64,000 bases of DNA, taken from positions 94,166 to 158,165 of the forward strand of contig NZ_JADOTW010000004.1 in assembly GCF_015645095.1 (NCBI RefSeq), read 5' to 3'. The notes under the pieces were generated by a model. It worked only from the letters and a program-made list of their open reading frames with translations. It made no database searches and was not told where the DNA came from. The DNA comes from Halomonas sp. 328. Lineage in GTDB: Bacteria; Pseudomonadota; Gammaproteobacteria; Pseudomonadales; Halomonadaceae. The position numbers were made by a program, and so were the translations under genes. Below are positions 6,105-14,425 of the stretch, piece after piece. Position 1 is the first letter of the stretch, and the number at the start of each line of letters is the position of its first letter.

Positions 6105-8852
6105 GTGAGCACACGTTTTCTCAGACATTTCTTCGAGCCGCGTAGCCTGGCGGTGATCGGGGCCTCGGAAAAGCCCCACTCCATGGGCGGCCTGGTGATT
6201 CGCAATCTGCAGGAGGGGGGCTTTCCCGGTCCGATCTGGGCGGTCAATCGCAAGGGCTACGAGAGCGTCCACGGCCTGCCCTGCGTGGCGCGGATCGAGG
6301 AACTGCCGGAGGTGCCGGACCTCGCGGTGATCTGTACCCCGGTGGCGACCCTGCCCAAGCTGATTCGCCGCCTGGGGAGTTTCGGCGTCAAGGCGGCCCT
6401 GGTGCTCTCGGGGGGCTCGCACCTGGATGATGCTGCCGACGGCGAGGGCTCGATCCGCGCCCGGATGCTGGCCGCGGCACGGCCCTCGGGGATTCGCATC
6501 CTGGGGCCGGAGTGCATGGGCATCGTGGTACCGGGGCGCCGCCTCAATGCCACCTATGCCGGTCAGCCGGTGAAGGCGGGCAAGGTCGCTTACCTGGGGC
6601 AGTCCGGCATGCTGGGCAATGCCATGATCGACTGGGCGGCGGGGCGCGGTATCGGCTTCTCGCACCTGGTGACCCTGGGCGACAGCGTCGACGTGCTGCT
6701 CCCCGACCTGATCGACTACATCAACCAGTACGCTCCCGCCCAGGCGTTGTTGCTGCACCTGGAGCGGATTCATGACGCCCAGCACTTCATGACGGCGCTG
6801 CGCGAGGCGTCACGGCACCGCCTGGTGCTGGCCATCAAGAGCGGCCGCACTCCCGCCTCGGATCTCTCCAATCTGCCGCCCACCCCGGGGGTGGCCAATC
6901 GCGACGTCATCTTCGATGCCGCCCTGGCCCGGGCCGGGGTGGTGCGGGTCAACGATTCCGATGAGCTCTTCGATGCCCTGGAGACCCTGTCGCGGATGAA
7001 ACCGTTACGCGGCGATCGCCTGGCCATCGTCGCCAATGGCCTGGGCCCGGCGATGCTGGCCATCGACAAGCTGGTCAGTGCCGGCGGGCGCCTGGCGGAG
7101 TTCACCGAGGAGACCCGGGAGGCCTTGCGCGAGGCGGACTTCGACATGACCCTGCCGGGCAGGAATCCGGTGGACCTGGGCAGCGATGCCACCCCGGAGC
7201 GGCTGGTGGAGGCCCTGGAACGGGTCGCCGCCGATGCCAACGTGGATGCGGTGCTGGTGGTCCATGCCCCGACCCGGCTGGCGCCGGCCAGGGCCACCGC
7301 CGAGGCGATCATCGCCAACCGCAAGCGCTTCCGGCGCAATCTCCTGACCAGCTGGATGGGCCTGGAGGAGGCCATGGCGGCCCGCCACGAGTGTCACCTG
7401 GCGGGGCTGCCCACCTATATGTCGCCGGAGAAGGCGATCAAGGCCTTTATGCATATGGTGGACTACCAGCGGGTCCAGGCGCTGCTCCAGGAGACGCCGC
7501 CAAGCCTGCCCTTTACCACGTCCGCGGAGAGCCGAGACCACTGCCGAGCCCTGATCGAGAGGGCCTGGGCGGCGGGGCGCCGGCGCCTGGCGCATAGCGA
7601 GACCGCCCAGGTGCTCGCCGCCTATGGTATCGAGGCGCCGCCGTCCCGTTATCCCGGGACGCCGGAGGAGGGCGAGGCGGCGGCCGCCGAACTGGAGGGC
7701 CCCCTGGCCCTGAAGGTGGTGCACGAGCACAACTGCACGCCCTTTCGCTATCGGCGTCACCCCCACAAGCTCTCCGCCGGGCTGCTGCAGGACCTGGAGA
7801 GCCCCGCCCAGGTGGCCGAGGGCATGCGTCGACTGGCCGACAAGGTGGCGGAGAAGTTTCCCGACAGCCCCGTTCAGGAGTTCTGCCTGCAGCCCATGCA
7901 GCGCGGCAAGCACTCGATGCAGCTGTGCGCCGGCATCACCCGGGACCCGGTGTTCGGGCCGGTCATCCTGTTCGGTATTGGTGGCTACAAGGTCAATGTA
8001 CTGGCGGATCGCCAGGTGGCCCTGCCACCGCTCAATATCACCCTGGCGGATGACCTGATCCAGCGCACCCATGCTGCCAAGCTGATTCGTGAGCACTCCC
8101 GGGACCCGGAACGGGACCTGGAGCGGCTGCGCCGGCTGCTGGTGCAGCTCTCCCAGCTCGCCTCCGAGCAGCCGCGGCTGCAGGGCCTGGAGATCAATCC
8201 CCTGGTGCTCAATCGCGACGGCATGGTGGCGGTGGACTTCGCCATGGACCTGGGGACGCCGGCGCGGCATGCCATCATGCCCTACCCGGAGGAGCTCAGG
8301 GAGTGGCTGACCCTGGCCAACGGCATGCAGATCGAAGTGCGGCCGATTCGCGCCGAGGATGCTCCCCTGATCACGAGGTTCCATACCCGGCTCTCCGAGG
8401 AGAGCATTCGCTTTCGGTACTTCCACAACAAGGCGTCGCTCACCAAGCGCGACCTCTCCCTGCTGGCGCATATCAACTACGACCGGCAGATGGCCTTTAT
8501 CGCCGAACGTCACGGCGAGGAGGGCGAGCGGGAGATGCTGGGCGTGGTCCGAGTATGGAACGACCCGGACAACATTCGCACCGAGTTCTCCATCATCATC
8601 CGCGATGACCTCCAGGGCCAGGGCCTGGGCAGTCTGCTGATGAACAAGATGATCCGCTACTGCAAGGGGGTGGGGACCCTGGAGATGGTCGGCCAGATCA
8701 TGGTGGACAATCACCCCATGCGGGCCTTGATGAAGCACCTGGGCTTCCGGCTGCGCTACAACATGGAGGAGCAGGTGGTGGATGCTACCCTGCGGCTCAA
8801 CGAACCGAGCAGCGAATGGCAGCGCCACCGCCTCGATAGCCAGCCGGACTGA
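6105..8852 (+). CDS. Pat/PatZ-like protein lysine acetyltransferase (acyl-CoA synthetase-like + GNAT)
   Basis: A 915-residue multidomain protein. Residues of about 5-130 form a CoA-binding Rossmann domain (RSLAVIGASEKPHSMGG); residues of about 150-460 are succinyl-CoA-ligase-like; residues of about 480-710 form an ATP-grasp domain; residues of about 740-900 are a GNAT acetyltransferase (MQIEVRPIRAEDAPLI, with the acetyl-CoA loop GQGLGSLLMNKMI). Proteins of this build (E. coli PatZ, Salmonella Pat, about 890 residues) acetylate lysines, including that of acetyl-CoA synthetase. The start is GTG, preceded by GGGGGAG. It is divergent from a deacetylase-family gene. The last 13 codons are partly duplicated downstream at 8889-8928. 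Confidence 0.9.
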   Translation: MSTRFLRHFFEPRSLAVIGASEKPHSMGGLVIRNLQEGGFPGPIWAVNRKGYESVHGLPCVARIEELPEVPDLAVICTPVATLPKLIRRLGSFGVKAALVLSGGSHLDDAADGEGSIRARMLAAARPSGIRILGPECMGIVVPGRRLNATYAGQPVKAGKVAYLGQSGMLGNAMIDWAAGRGIGFSHLVTLGDSVDVLLPDLIDYINQYAPAQALLLHLERIHDAQHFMTALREASRHRLVLAIKSGRTPASDLSNLPPTPGVANRDVIFDAALARAGVVRVNDSDELFDALETLSRMKPLRGDRLAIVANGLGPAMLAIDKLVSAGGRLAEFTEETREALREADFDMTLPGRNPVDLGSDATPERLVEALERVAADANVDAVLVVHAPTRLAPARATAEAIIANRKRFRRNLLTSWMGLEEAMAARHECHLAGLPTYMSPEKAIKAFMHMVDYQRVQALLQETPPSLPFTTSAESRDHCRALIERAWAAGRRRLAHSETAQVLAAYGIEAPPSRYPGTPEEGEAAAAELEGPLALKVVHEHNCTPFRYRRHPHKLSAGLLQDLESPAQVAEGMRRLADKVAEKFPDSPVQEFCLQPMQRGKHSMQLCAGITRDPVFGPVILFGIGGYKVNVLADRQVALPPLNITLADDLIQRTHAAKLIREHSRDPERDLERLRRLLVQLSQLASEQPRLQGLEINPLVLNRDGMVAVDFAMDLGTPARHAIMPYPEELREWLTLANGMQIEVRPIRAEDAPLITRFHTRLSEESIRFRYFHNKASLTKRDLSLLAHINYDRQMAFIAERHGEEGEREMLGVVRVWNDPDNIRTEFSIIIRDDLQGQGLGSLLMNKMIRYCKGVGTLEMVGQIMVDNHPMRALMKHLGFRLRYNMEEQVVDATLRLNEPSSEWQRHRLDSQPD

Positions 8853-8928
8853 CGCCACGCCCGCCATGACGAGCCGCCTTATGACAGACGAATGGCAACG
8901 CCATCGCCTCGATAGCCAGCCGGACTAA
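8813..8928 (+). repeat. Partial duplication of the 3' end of the acetyltransferase gene
   Basis: Bases 8813-8852 (the last codons and stop) recur at 8889-8928 with three differences in 40 bases, an offset of 76 bp. The second copy forms a 15-codon reading frame, ATG at 8881 to TAA at 8928, whose C-terminus EWQRHRLDSQPD is identical to that of the large protein. It is most likely a duplication scar; whether it is translated is unknown. Confidence 0.8.
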
Positions 8929-8990
8929 GCGCTGGAAGACCAAATGTCGACGGCCACCGCCGGGTGGCCGCCGCGGGGATCACGGGCCCT

Positions 8991-9632
8991 TCAGGGCGCC
9001 AGGCGTACCTTGTTCCACTGACCGTCGCGCTGGCTATAGCGCACGCGGTCGTGGAGGCGGCTGGGTTGCCCCTGCCAGAATTCGATCATCTCCGGGATCA
9101 CCCGGTAGCCGCCCCAGTTGGCCGGGCGCATCACCGGCTGGCCATCGTAGGCCTGCTCGAAGCGGTTCTGGCGCTCTTCCAGCCAGTCGCGATCGGGAAT
9201 CTCCACGCTCTGGGTGGCGATCCAGGCGCCCAGCTGACTGCCTCGCGGGCGGCTGGCGAAGTATTGATCGGACTCCTCCGGGCTCACCTGGCTCACCGGC
9301 CCCTCGATACGCACCTGGCGATCCAGCTTGGGCCACCAGAAGACCAGGGCCGCATGGGGCACATTGGCCAGTTCGCTGCCCTTGTGGCTGTGATAGTTGG
9401 TGTAGAAGCACAGTCCCTTGTCGTCGATGCCCTTGAGCAGCACGATGCGGGCGTGGGGCAGCCCCTGGCTGTCCACCGTGGCCAGGGTCATGGCGTTGCC
9501 GTCCTCCCCCTCGGTCTCGAGTGCCAGGGCCAGCCACTCCTCGAACAGCGTCATCGGCGCGTCGGGGGTCGAGTCGGTATCCAGGCGCCCCCCTTCGTAG
9601 TCGCGGCGGATATCGGCGATATTACGTGTCAT
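8991..9632 (-). CDS. pdxH: Pyridoxamine/pyridoxine 5'-phosphate oxidase
   Basis: PdxH is an FMN enzyme that oxidises pyridoxine or pyridoxamine 5'-phosphate to pyridoxal 5'-phosphate, the last step of vitamin B6 synthesis and salvage. The 213-residue length matches E. coli PdxH (218). Family motifs present are ARIVLLKGIDDKG and YTNYHSHKG for FMN binding, QSVEIPDRDWLEER, WGGYRVIPEMIEFWQG and the C-terminal substrate loop RLHDRVRYSQ, ending in the usual W-x-x-x-RLAP. AAGGAG lies six bases before the start. It appears to be a single-gene unit. Pyridoxal phosphate would be needed by EctB, also in this window. Confidence 0.96.
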   Translation of the reverse strand: MTRNIADIRRDYEGGRLDTDSTPDAPMTLFEEWLALALETEGEDGNAMTLATVDSQGLPHARIVLLKGIDDKGLCFYTNYHSHKGSELANVPHAALVFWWPKLDRQVRIEGPVSQVSPEESDQYFASRPRGSQLGAWIATQSVEIPDRDWLEERQNRFEQAYDGQPVMRPANWGGYRVIPEMIEFWQGQPSRLHDRVRYSQRDGQWNKVRLAP

Positions 9633-9954
9633 GGCGGTCTCCTTGAAGTGAGTTATCGGCGTGCCGGTTATCGAGTCGGGCGCTGAACGATTACCGTCTG
9701 TCAGCGTTGCGTATCAAGCCTCGGCCCGACAGCCACCGATCAGGGGGTCGCTTTTCATTTTACGGGCTCAAGCCTGGTGGAACCATGACCTTGGTGCGGG
9801 TCATGGCACGATAATGCATTGGCGCTACCCGCCAGGCGAGCCGGTTCGCCATGAGACGACTGGGAGCCGGCGAGGCAGCATATTATTATTACCTTATCAA
9901 AAATCGGACCCGCGGCGCTCTGAGTGTTGGCGTCGGGTCAGTCATGGAGGCGTG
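9633..9954. other. Divergent intergenic region between pdxH and cytochrome b561 gene
   Basis: These 322 bp hold no convincing gene. The frame of the b561 gene is open upstream to 9661, but that stretch lacks membrane character and has no ribosome-binding site. An AT-rich patch around 9880-9905 is the best candidate for the b561 promoter. No strong hairpin was seen. Confidence 0.5.
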
Positions 9955-10626
9955 ATGGGCGCGATACGGGTATGGGATATCCCCACGAGGGCATTTCACT
10001 GGTGTCTGGTATTGGCCGTGGCATTGGCGTTCTATACGGTCAAGACGCCAGGGTGGCCGCTGTTCTTTCCCGTCGAGTGGCATGCGCGGGCGGGTTATGT
10101 GGTGCTGGGCTTGCTGCTGTTTCGCGGCCTCTGGGGAGTCTGGGGGGGACACTATGCGCGTTTTTCCCAGTTTCTCTACGGGCCCAGGCGGCTGTTGTGC
10201 TACGCCAGGGCCTTGCTCAAGGGGCGGCAGCCCAGCTATGCGGGACATAACCCCCTGGGGGGGCTCATGGTGCTGGTGATGCTGATGTCACTGACGCTCC
10301 AGGGCCTGACCGGGCTGGTCATGAGTGATGACATCTTCTTCGATGGGCCCTTGCGGGGCACCCTGGGCAGGGACGTGGAGGGGTGGCTCTCGACCCTGCA
10401 TCACCGTAACGGCGAGGTACTGATGTGGCTGGTTGGCCTGCATCTGGTGGCGCTGCTGGTCCATCGGCTCAAGGGGGAGGCCCTCGTCATGGCCATGGTC
10501 ACCGGTCGCAAGCGCCTGGCATCGGAGCCGCAAGATGAGGGGGGAGCGGCGATCGGCCGGCCCTGGCTGGCGCTGCTATCGATGACGGCGGCACTGCTGT
10601 TGGTCATCTGGCTGTGGTGGGGCTGA
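9955..10626 (+). CDS. Cytochrome b561-type membrane protein
   Basis: A 223-residue inner-membrane di-haem cytochrome of the bacterial b561/hydrogenase cytochrome-b type. It begins with the family pattern VWDIPTRAFHW. Candidate haem-ligating histidines occur in TRAFHW, VEWHARAGY, LHHRNGEV and LVGLHLVALLVHR, spread over four main hydrophobic segments, with a fifth hydrophobic stretch at the C-terminus. GGAGG at 9946-9950 sets the start at 9955. It converges on a cytochrome c' gene 31 bp away; b561 proteins are often encoded next to small soluble c-type cytochromes and could pass electrons to them. The partner and substrate are inferred, not shown. Confidence 0.87.
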   Translation: MGAIRVWDIPTRAFHWCLVLAVALAFYTVKTPGWPLFFPVEWHARAGYVVLGLLLFRGLWGVWGGHYARFSQFLYGPRRLLCYARALLKGRQPSYAGHNPLGGLMVLVMLMSLTLQGLTGLVMSDDIFFDGPLRGTLGRDVEGWLSTLHHRNGEVLMWLVGLHLVALLVHRLKGEALVMAMVTGRKRLASEPQDEGGAAIGRPWLALLSMTAALLLVIWLWWG

Positions 10627-10657
10627 CCCCCGCCCGAGAGGCGAGGGCCAGGGCCTG

Positions 10658-11122
10658 TCAGTCGGCCCGGTAGGCATCGTGGCAGCTGCGGCAAGTGTTG
10701 GCGGTAGCCGCCACCTGGCGGCGCAGGGCATTGAAGTCGTCCTGCTGGGCGACTTCCGCCAGGCGCTGGCTCTCATCGATCAGCGCCTGCTGTCGTGAGG
10801 CGAAGTCGTCCCAGTCATCGCCGATGGCCGCCAGGGCGTCGGTATCGAGGCCATGGCCGTCGCCTCGCAGGGAGCCCTCCAGGAAGCCTTCCCAGGGCAT
10901 GGGAGCGAGGGCCGCGACCCGCTCGGCGCGCAGCAGTGCCGCCTCGGCATCGTAGTCGATGCGGCCCTGCGCCATGGCCCCCAAGGGGCCGAAATTGCCC
11001 GCCAGGGTCTTGAGGGCGGCCTGGCGATAGTCGATGGCGCGCTCGATGTCGTCGGCCAGGGCCGGCTGAGCCAGTAGGCTCAGGCCACACAGCGAGAGCA
11101 TTCCCAGGGTCATCTTGTGCAT
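10658..11122 (-). CDS. Cytochrome c' family protein
   Basis: A 154-residue precursor with a signal peptide (MHKMTLGMLSLCGLSLLAQP, cleaved after ALA). The mature part is a four-helix bundle of about 130 residues, with the single haem c attachment site CRSCH close to the C-terminus (NTCRSCHDAYRAD), the hallmark of cytochrome c'. These periplasmic proteins bind NO or CO and may protect against nitrosative stress. The start at 11122 has GAGAGG upstream; a start seven codons earlier would give the signal peptide an unusual N-terminus. It converges with a cytochrome b561 gene. A distant paralogue is encoded at 36635-37111. Confidence 0.9.
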   Translation of the reverse strand: MHKMTLGMLSLCGLSLLAQPALADDIERAIDYRQAALKTLAGNFGPLGAMAQGRIDYDAEAALLRAERVAALAPMPWEGFLEGSLRGDGHGLDTDALAAIGDDWDDFASRQQALIDESQRLAEVAQQDDFNALRRQVAATANTCRSCHDAYRAD

Positions 11123-11219
11123 GTCGTTACCTCTCCTTGTCACGATCGACCCCGGCGAGGCCGGGGAGGCATAAGCTTATCACGATAACATCGGGCGTCC
11201 TCGCCACCCTGGCGGGCCA

Positions 11220-12256
<1,037 letters not shown>

Positions 12257-12595
12257 TCAGTCGAGCAGCGCCAGGATCGCTTCCGGGGGACGACCGACGA
12301 TGGCCCGATCGCCACGGTCGGCGATCGGGCGCTGCATCAGCTTGGGGGTCGCGGCGATGGCGGCAATCACGCTGTCGAGATCCGTGGCGTCCTCGCCCAG
12401 GGCCTTCCACTCTGCCTCATTGGTGCGCAGCAGGGCGCTGGGGTCATCCAGGCGGGCGGCCAGCTCATGGAGGGCCTGGGCATCCAGCGGCTCATCCAGG
12501 TAGCGATGGACGCGACACTCGACCCCGCGGGCTTCCAGCAGGGCGAGGGCTTCCCGGGACTTGGAGCAGCGGGGGTTGTGAAAGAGGGTGATCAT
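12257..12595 (-). CDS. arsC: ArsC-family arsenate reductase (glutaredoxin-type)
   Basis: A 112-residue thioredoxin-fold protein. The N-terminal active site is FHNPRCSKSREAL, in which the cysteine attacks arsenate; the later segment TPKLMQRPIADRGDRAIVGRP contains the conserved arginine and the RPI(A/V) motif of the ArsC family. The reaction would be glutathione/glutaredoxin-dependent arsenate reduction, although short chromosomal ArsC proteins beside wrbA may have other roles. No arsenite pump or ArsR gene is nearby, so this is not an arsenic-resistance operon. GAGGAA precedes the start. A palindrome at 12703-12714 lies in its upstream region. Confidence 0.88.
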   Translation of the reverse strand: MITLFHNPRCSKSREALALLEARGVECRVHRYLDEPLDAQALHELAARLDDPSALLRTNEAEWKALGEDATDLDSVIAAIAATPKLMQRPIADRGDRAIVGRPPEAILALLD

Positions 12596-12702
12596 CGACG
12601 ACTTCCTCGCAAGAGAATCAGTGGCTTGGCGGCTATTGTAGGGTGGCCCCCGGCCCCTCACAAGGCACCGCGGTCAGACATAGGGAGATTTATACCGTTA
12701 TC

Positions 12703-12714
12703 TCGTGTTCACGA
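12703..12714. promoter_or_regulatory. Short palindrome upstream of arsC
   Basis: TCGTG-TT-CACGA is a perfect 5-bp inverted repeat in the 139-bp gap ahead of arsC. On the minus strand a TATAAA-like -10 element follows about 15 bases later. It is a possible operator; no regulator can be named. Confidence 0.3.
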
Positions 12715-12734
12715 AATTTCCCAGCCTGCCTCGG

Positions 12735-13148
12735 CTATTCCAGCCGTCGATAGACCCAAGCGGGTTGGCCATCCGCCAGGTGGCGTTCGACCCGCTCGTA
12801 GCGGATGCCGAGCCGCTCGTAACGGTCGAGCCTGGCCAGCTCTTCGGCATCGACCCTGAGCAAGAGCCCCTCGACACTCGCGCTGGCATCCCGGGTGATG
12901 TCCAGCCCCTCCCGGCGGTAGCCCGGCAGGATGGCCGGTTGCGGGTCACCAGCGCGCCCGTAGATGACCCAACGCAGGGGGGCGTGGCGCAGGGTGCCAT
13001 AGACGAAGACCCGGTGCTCGCCCTCGGCGATGGGCGGCAACGCTTCCGGGGGCGAGTAGCCGAAGGGGCTCAGCATCGTCCACCAGAGGTAGCCCGCCGC
13101 CAGCAGCGGCAGGCCCAACAGGCCGGTCAACAGATAACGTAGCGGCAT
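12735..13148 (-). CDS. Membrane-anchored gamma-glutamylcyclotransferase-like protein
   Basis: A 137-residue protein. Residues of about 4-24 form a hydrophobic anchor or signal (RYLLTGLLGLPLLAAGYLWW). The rest is a gamma-glutamylcyclotransferase-like (AIG2/GGCT) domain opening with the substrate loop VFVYGTLRH and containing SVEGLLLRVDAEELARLDRYE, whose acidic residues include the likely catalytic Glu. Family members release pyroglutamate from gamma-glutamyl peptides or amines. The N-terminal membrane segment is unusual for the soluble members. The start at 13148 is chosen to begin the hydrophobic segment; no strong ribosome-binding site is visible. It is divergent from the Smr gene. Confidence 0.82.
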   Translation of the reverse strand: MPLRYLLTGLLGLPLLAAGYLWWTMLSPFGYSPPEALPPIAEGEHRVFVYGTLRHAPLRWVIYGRAGDPQPAILPGYRREGLDITRDASASVEGLLLRVDAEELARLDRYERLGIRYERVERHLADGQPAWVYRRLE

Positions 13149-13254
13149 GACAATCGCTCGTGGCCAGAATGGGTGACTGACGAGGCATGGCGGCGTGACA
13201 AGGGGCGCCCCACGAGGGTTACCATAGGGATCGGGTCTCGAGGAGGCAATCACC

Positions 13255-13839
13255 ATGAATCAGGAATCACAGGATTTTCGTCGCCTGATGGGCGATGTGC
13301 AGCCGCTGCGCCGCGGCCAGGACCGGGCCGACCCGGGGCACCGTCGCCAGGGGCCGAGCGAGGCGCAGCTGGCCCGTCGTCGCCAGGCCGAGGCGGCCGG
13401 CGTGGAGAGCAACTTCCTCTCCGATGACTTCGTCGAGCCGCTCGGGGCCTGGGATCCATTGACCTACCGGGGTGACGGCATCCAGACCGGCGTCATGGAT
13501 CGCCTGCGCCAGGGGGGCTATCCGCCTCAGGCCCAGCTGCACCTGCTCAAGGTGCCCCTGGAGCGCTGTCGCCAGGAGCTGTTCGGCTTTATCCGCGACG
13601 CCGAGGCCCACGACCTGCGCTGCCTGCTGATCGTGCATGGGCGCGGCAGCCGCGATGACAGCCCCGCCAACCTGCGTCGCGCCTACCTCGACAAGTGGCT
13701 GCGCCAGTTCGATTCGGTGCAGGCCTTCGCCTCCGCCCAGCCGCAACACGGCGGCCTGGGGGCCACCTATGTGCTGCTGCGCAAGAGCGAGCGGGCGCGG
13801 GCGGCCAACCGGGAGCGGCAGCAGAAGCGCCGCGGTTAG
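13255..13839 (+). CDS. smrA: Smr-domain endonuclease (SmrA-like)
   Basis: A 194-residue protein with an N-terminal charged region (FRRLMGDVQPL with many Arg and Gln) and a C-terminal Smr domain from about residue 95. The domain core is seen in LHLLKVPLERCRQELFGFI and LLIVHGRGSRDD, the latter being the HGxG nuclease motif. Stand-alone Smr proteins of this size are structure-selective nucleases, by analogy with MutS2 C-terminal domains and E. coli SmrA/SmrB. The gene is monocistronic and ends at the strong hairpin at 13852-13885. Confidence 0.88.
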   Translation: MNQESQDFRRLMGDVQPLRRGQDRADPGHRRQGPSEAQLARRRQAEAAGVESNFLSDDFVEPLGAWDPLTYRGDGIQTGVMDRLRQGGYPPQAQLHLLKVPLERCRQELFGFIRDAEAHDLRCLLIVHGRGSRDDSPANLRRAYLDKWLRQFDSVQAFASAQPQHGGLGATYVLLRKSERARAANRERQQKRRG

Positions 13840-13851
13840 GTGGCCTCAGAC

Positions 13852-13885
13852 GACGCGGCCCCGGCAAGCTTGCCGGGGCCGCGTC
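13852..13885. terminator. Perfect 34-bp palindrome between convergent smrA and DUF934 genes
   Basis: The arms, 17 bp each with the axis between 13868 and 13869, are fully complementary and GC-rich (each contains GCGGCCCCGGCAAG or its complement). There is no long T run on either side. The position between convergent genes fits a bidirectional terminator. Confidence 0.7.
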
Positions 13886-13906
13886 ATAGCGAAGGGAGCA
13901 GGGGCC

Positions 13907-14425
13907 TCAGGCGCCTTTCTGCTCCTTGAGGCGACGCTCGAAGAGCGCCTCCTGGCTGTCCACCGCCGGCTGGTAGCTGACGCTGAAGGCGCCCAGGGCA
14001 CGCAGGGCATCGTCCAGGTGCTGATCCTCGCGCAGGGCCAGGGCGTCGAAACCGCAGCGGCTCATATAGTAGAGCTGATCCACCAGCACATCGCCGATGG
14101 CGCGCACCTCGGCGGTGTAGCCGTAACGCTCGCGCAGCAGCCGCGCCAGGCTGTAGCCGCGGCCATCGGTGAAGGCCGGAAAGTCGATGGCGATCAGCGG
14201 CGCCGCCGCCAGGCGTTCGGCCAGCTCAGGCGTCAGCTCGGTGTCGCTGGGCAGCCAGGGGGCCAGGCCCTCGTCGGCGGCGGCCTCGAGCCACAGGGCC
14301 AGGGGCACGATCACCGGGCGCCGGGTAGGCAGGGCCGCTTCGTGGCGGGACAGGGCCCAGTCGTCCTGTTCCGGCTGACCCAGCTTGATCAGGGTCTGGG
14401 CGTGCTCGAGTTGAGTGTCAGGCAT
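13907..14425 (-). CDS. DUF934 family protein, sulfite reductase partner
   Basis: A 172-residue protein of the DUF934 family, which is nearly always encoded immediately after cysI in gammaproteobacteria. Conserved stretches visible are PLALWLEAA, IDFPAFTDGRGYSLARLLRE and GDVLVDQLYYMSRCGFDALAL. The start at 14425 overlaps the cysI stop by eight bases. It probably supports sulfite reductase function or assembly in assimilatory sulfate reduction; the molecular role is not known. Confidence 0.9.
   Translation of the reverse strand: MPDTQLEHAQTLIKLGQPEQDDWALSRHEAALPTRRPVIVPLALWLEAAADEGLAPWLPSDTELTPELAERLAAAPLIAIDFPAFTDGRGYSLARLLRERYGYTAEVRAIGDVLVDQLYYMSRCGFDALALREDQHLDDALRALGAFSVSYQPAVDSQEALFERRLKEQKGA

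Noticed and set aside
8945..8968. A GGCCACC/GGTGGCC hairpin after the acetyltransferase gene as a terminator
   Set aside because: The stem is only seven pairs and has no T run on either strand, so I did not list it as a terminator.
9661..9954. An N-terminal extension of the cytochrome b561 gene
   Set aside because: The frame is open, but the added 98 residues have no membrane or signal character, the family starts at the later ATG, and GGAGG lies directly before that ATG.
12257..12595. An arsenic-resistance operon around arsC
   Set aside because: There is no arsR, arsB/acr3 or arsH gene nearby. arsC is followed by wrbA and a DUF2069 gene, a common housekeeping arrangement.
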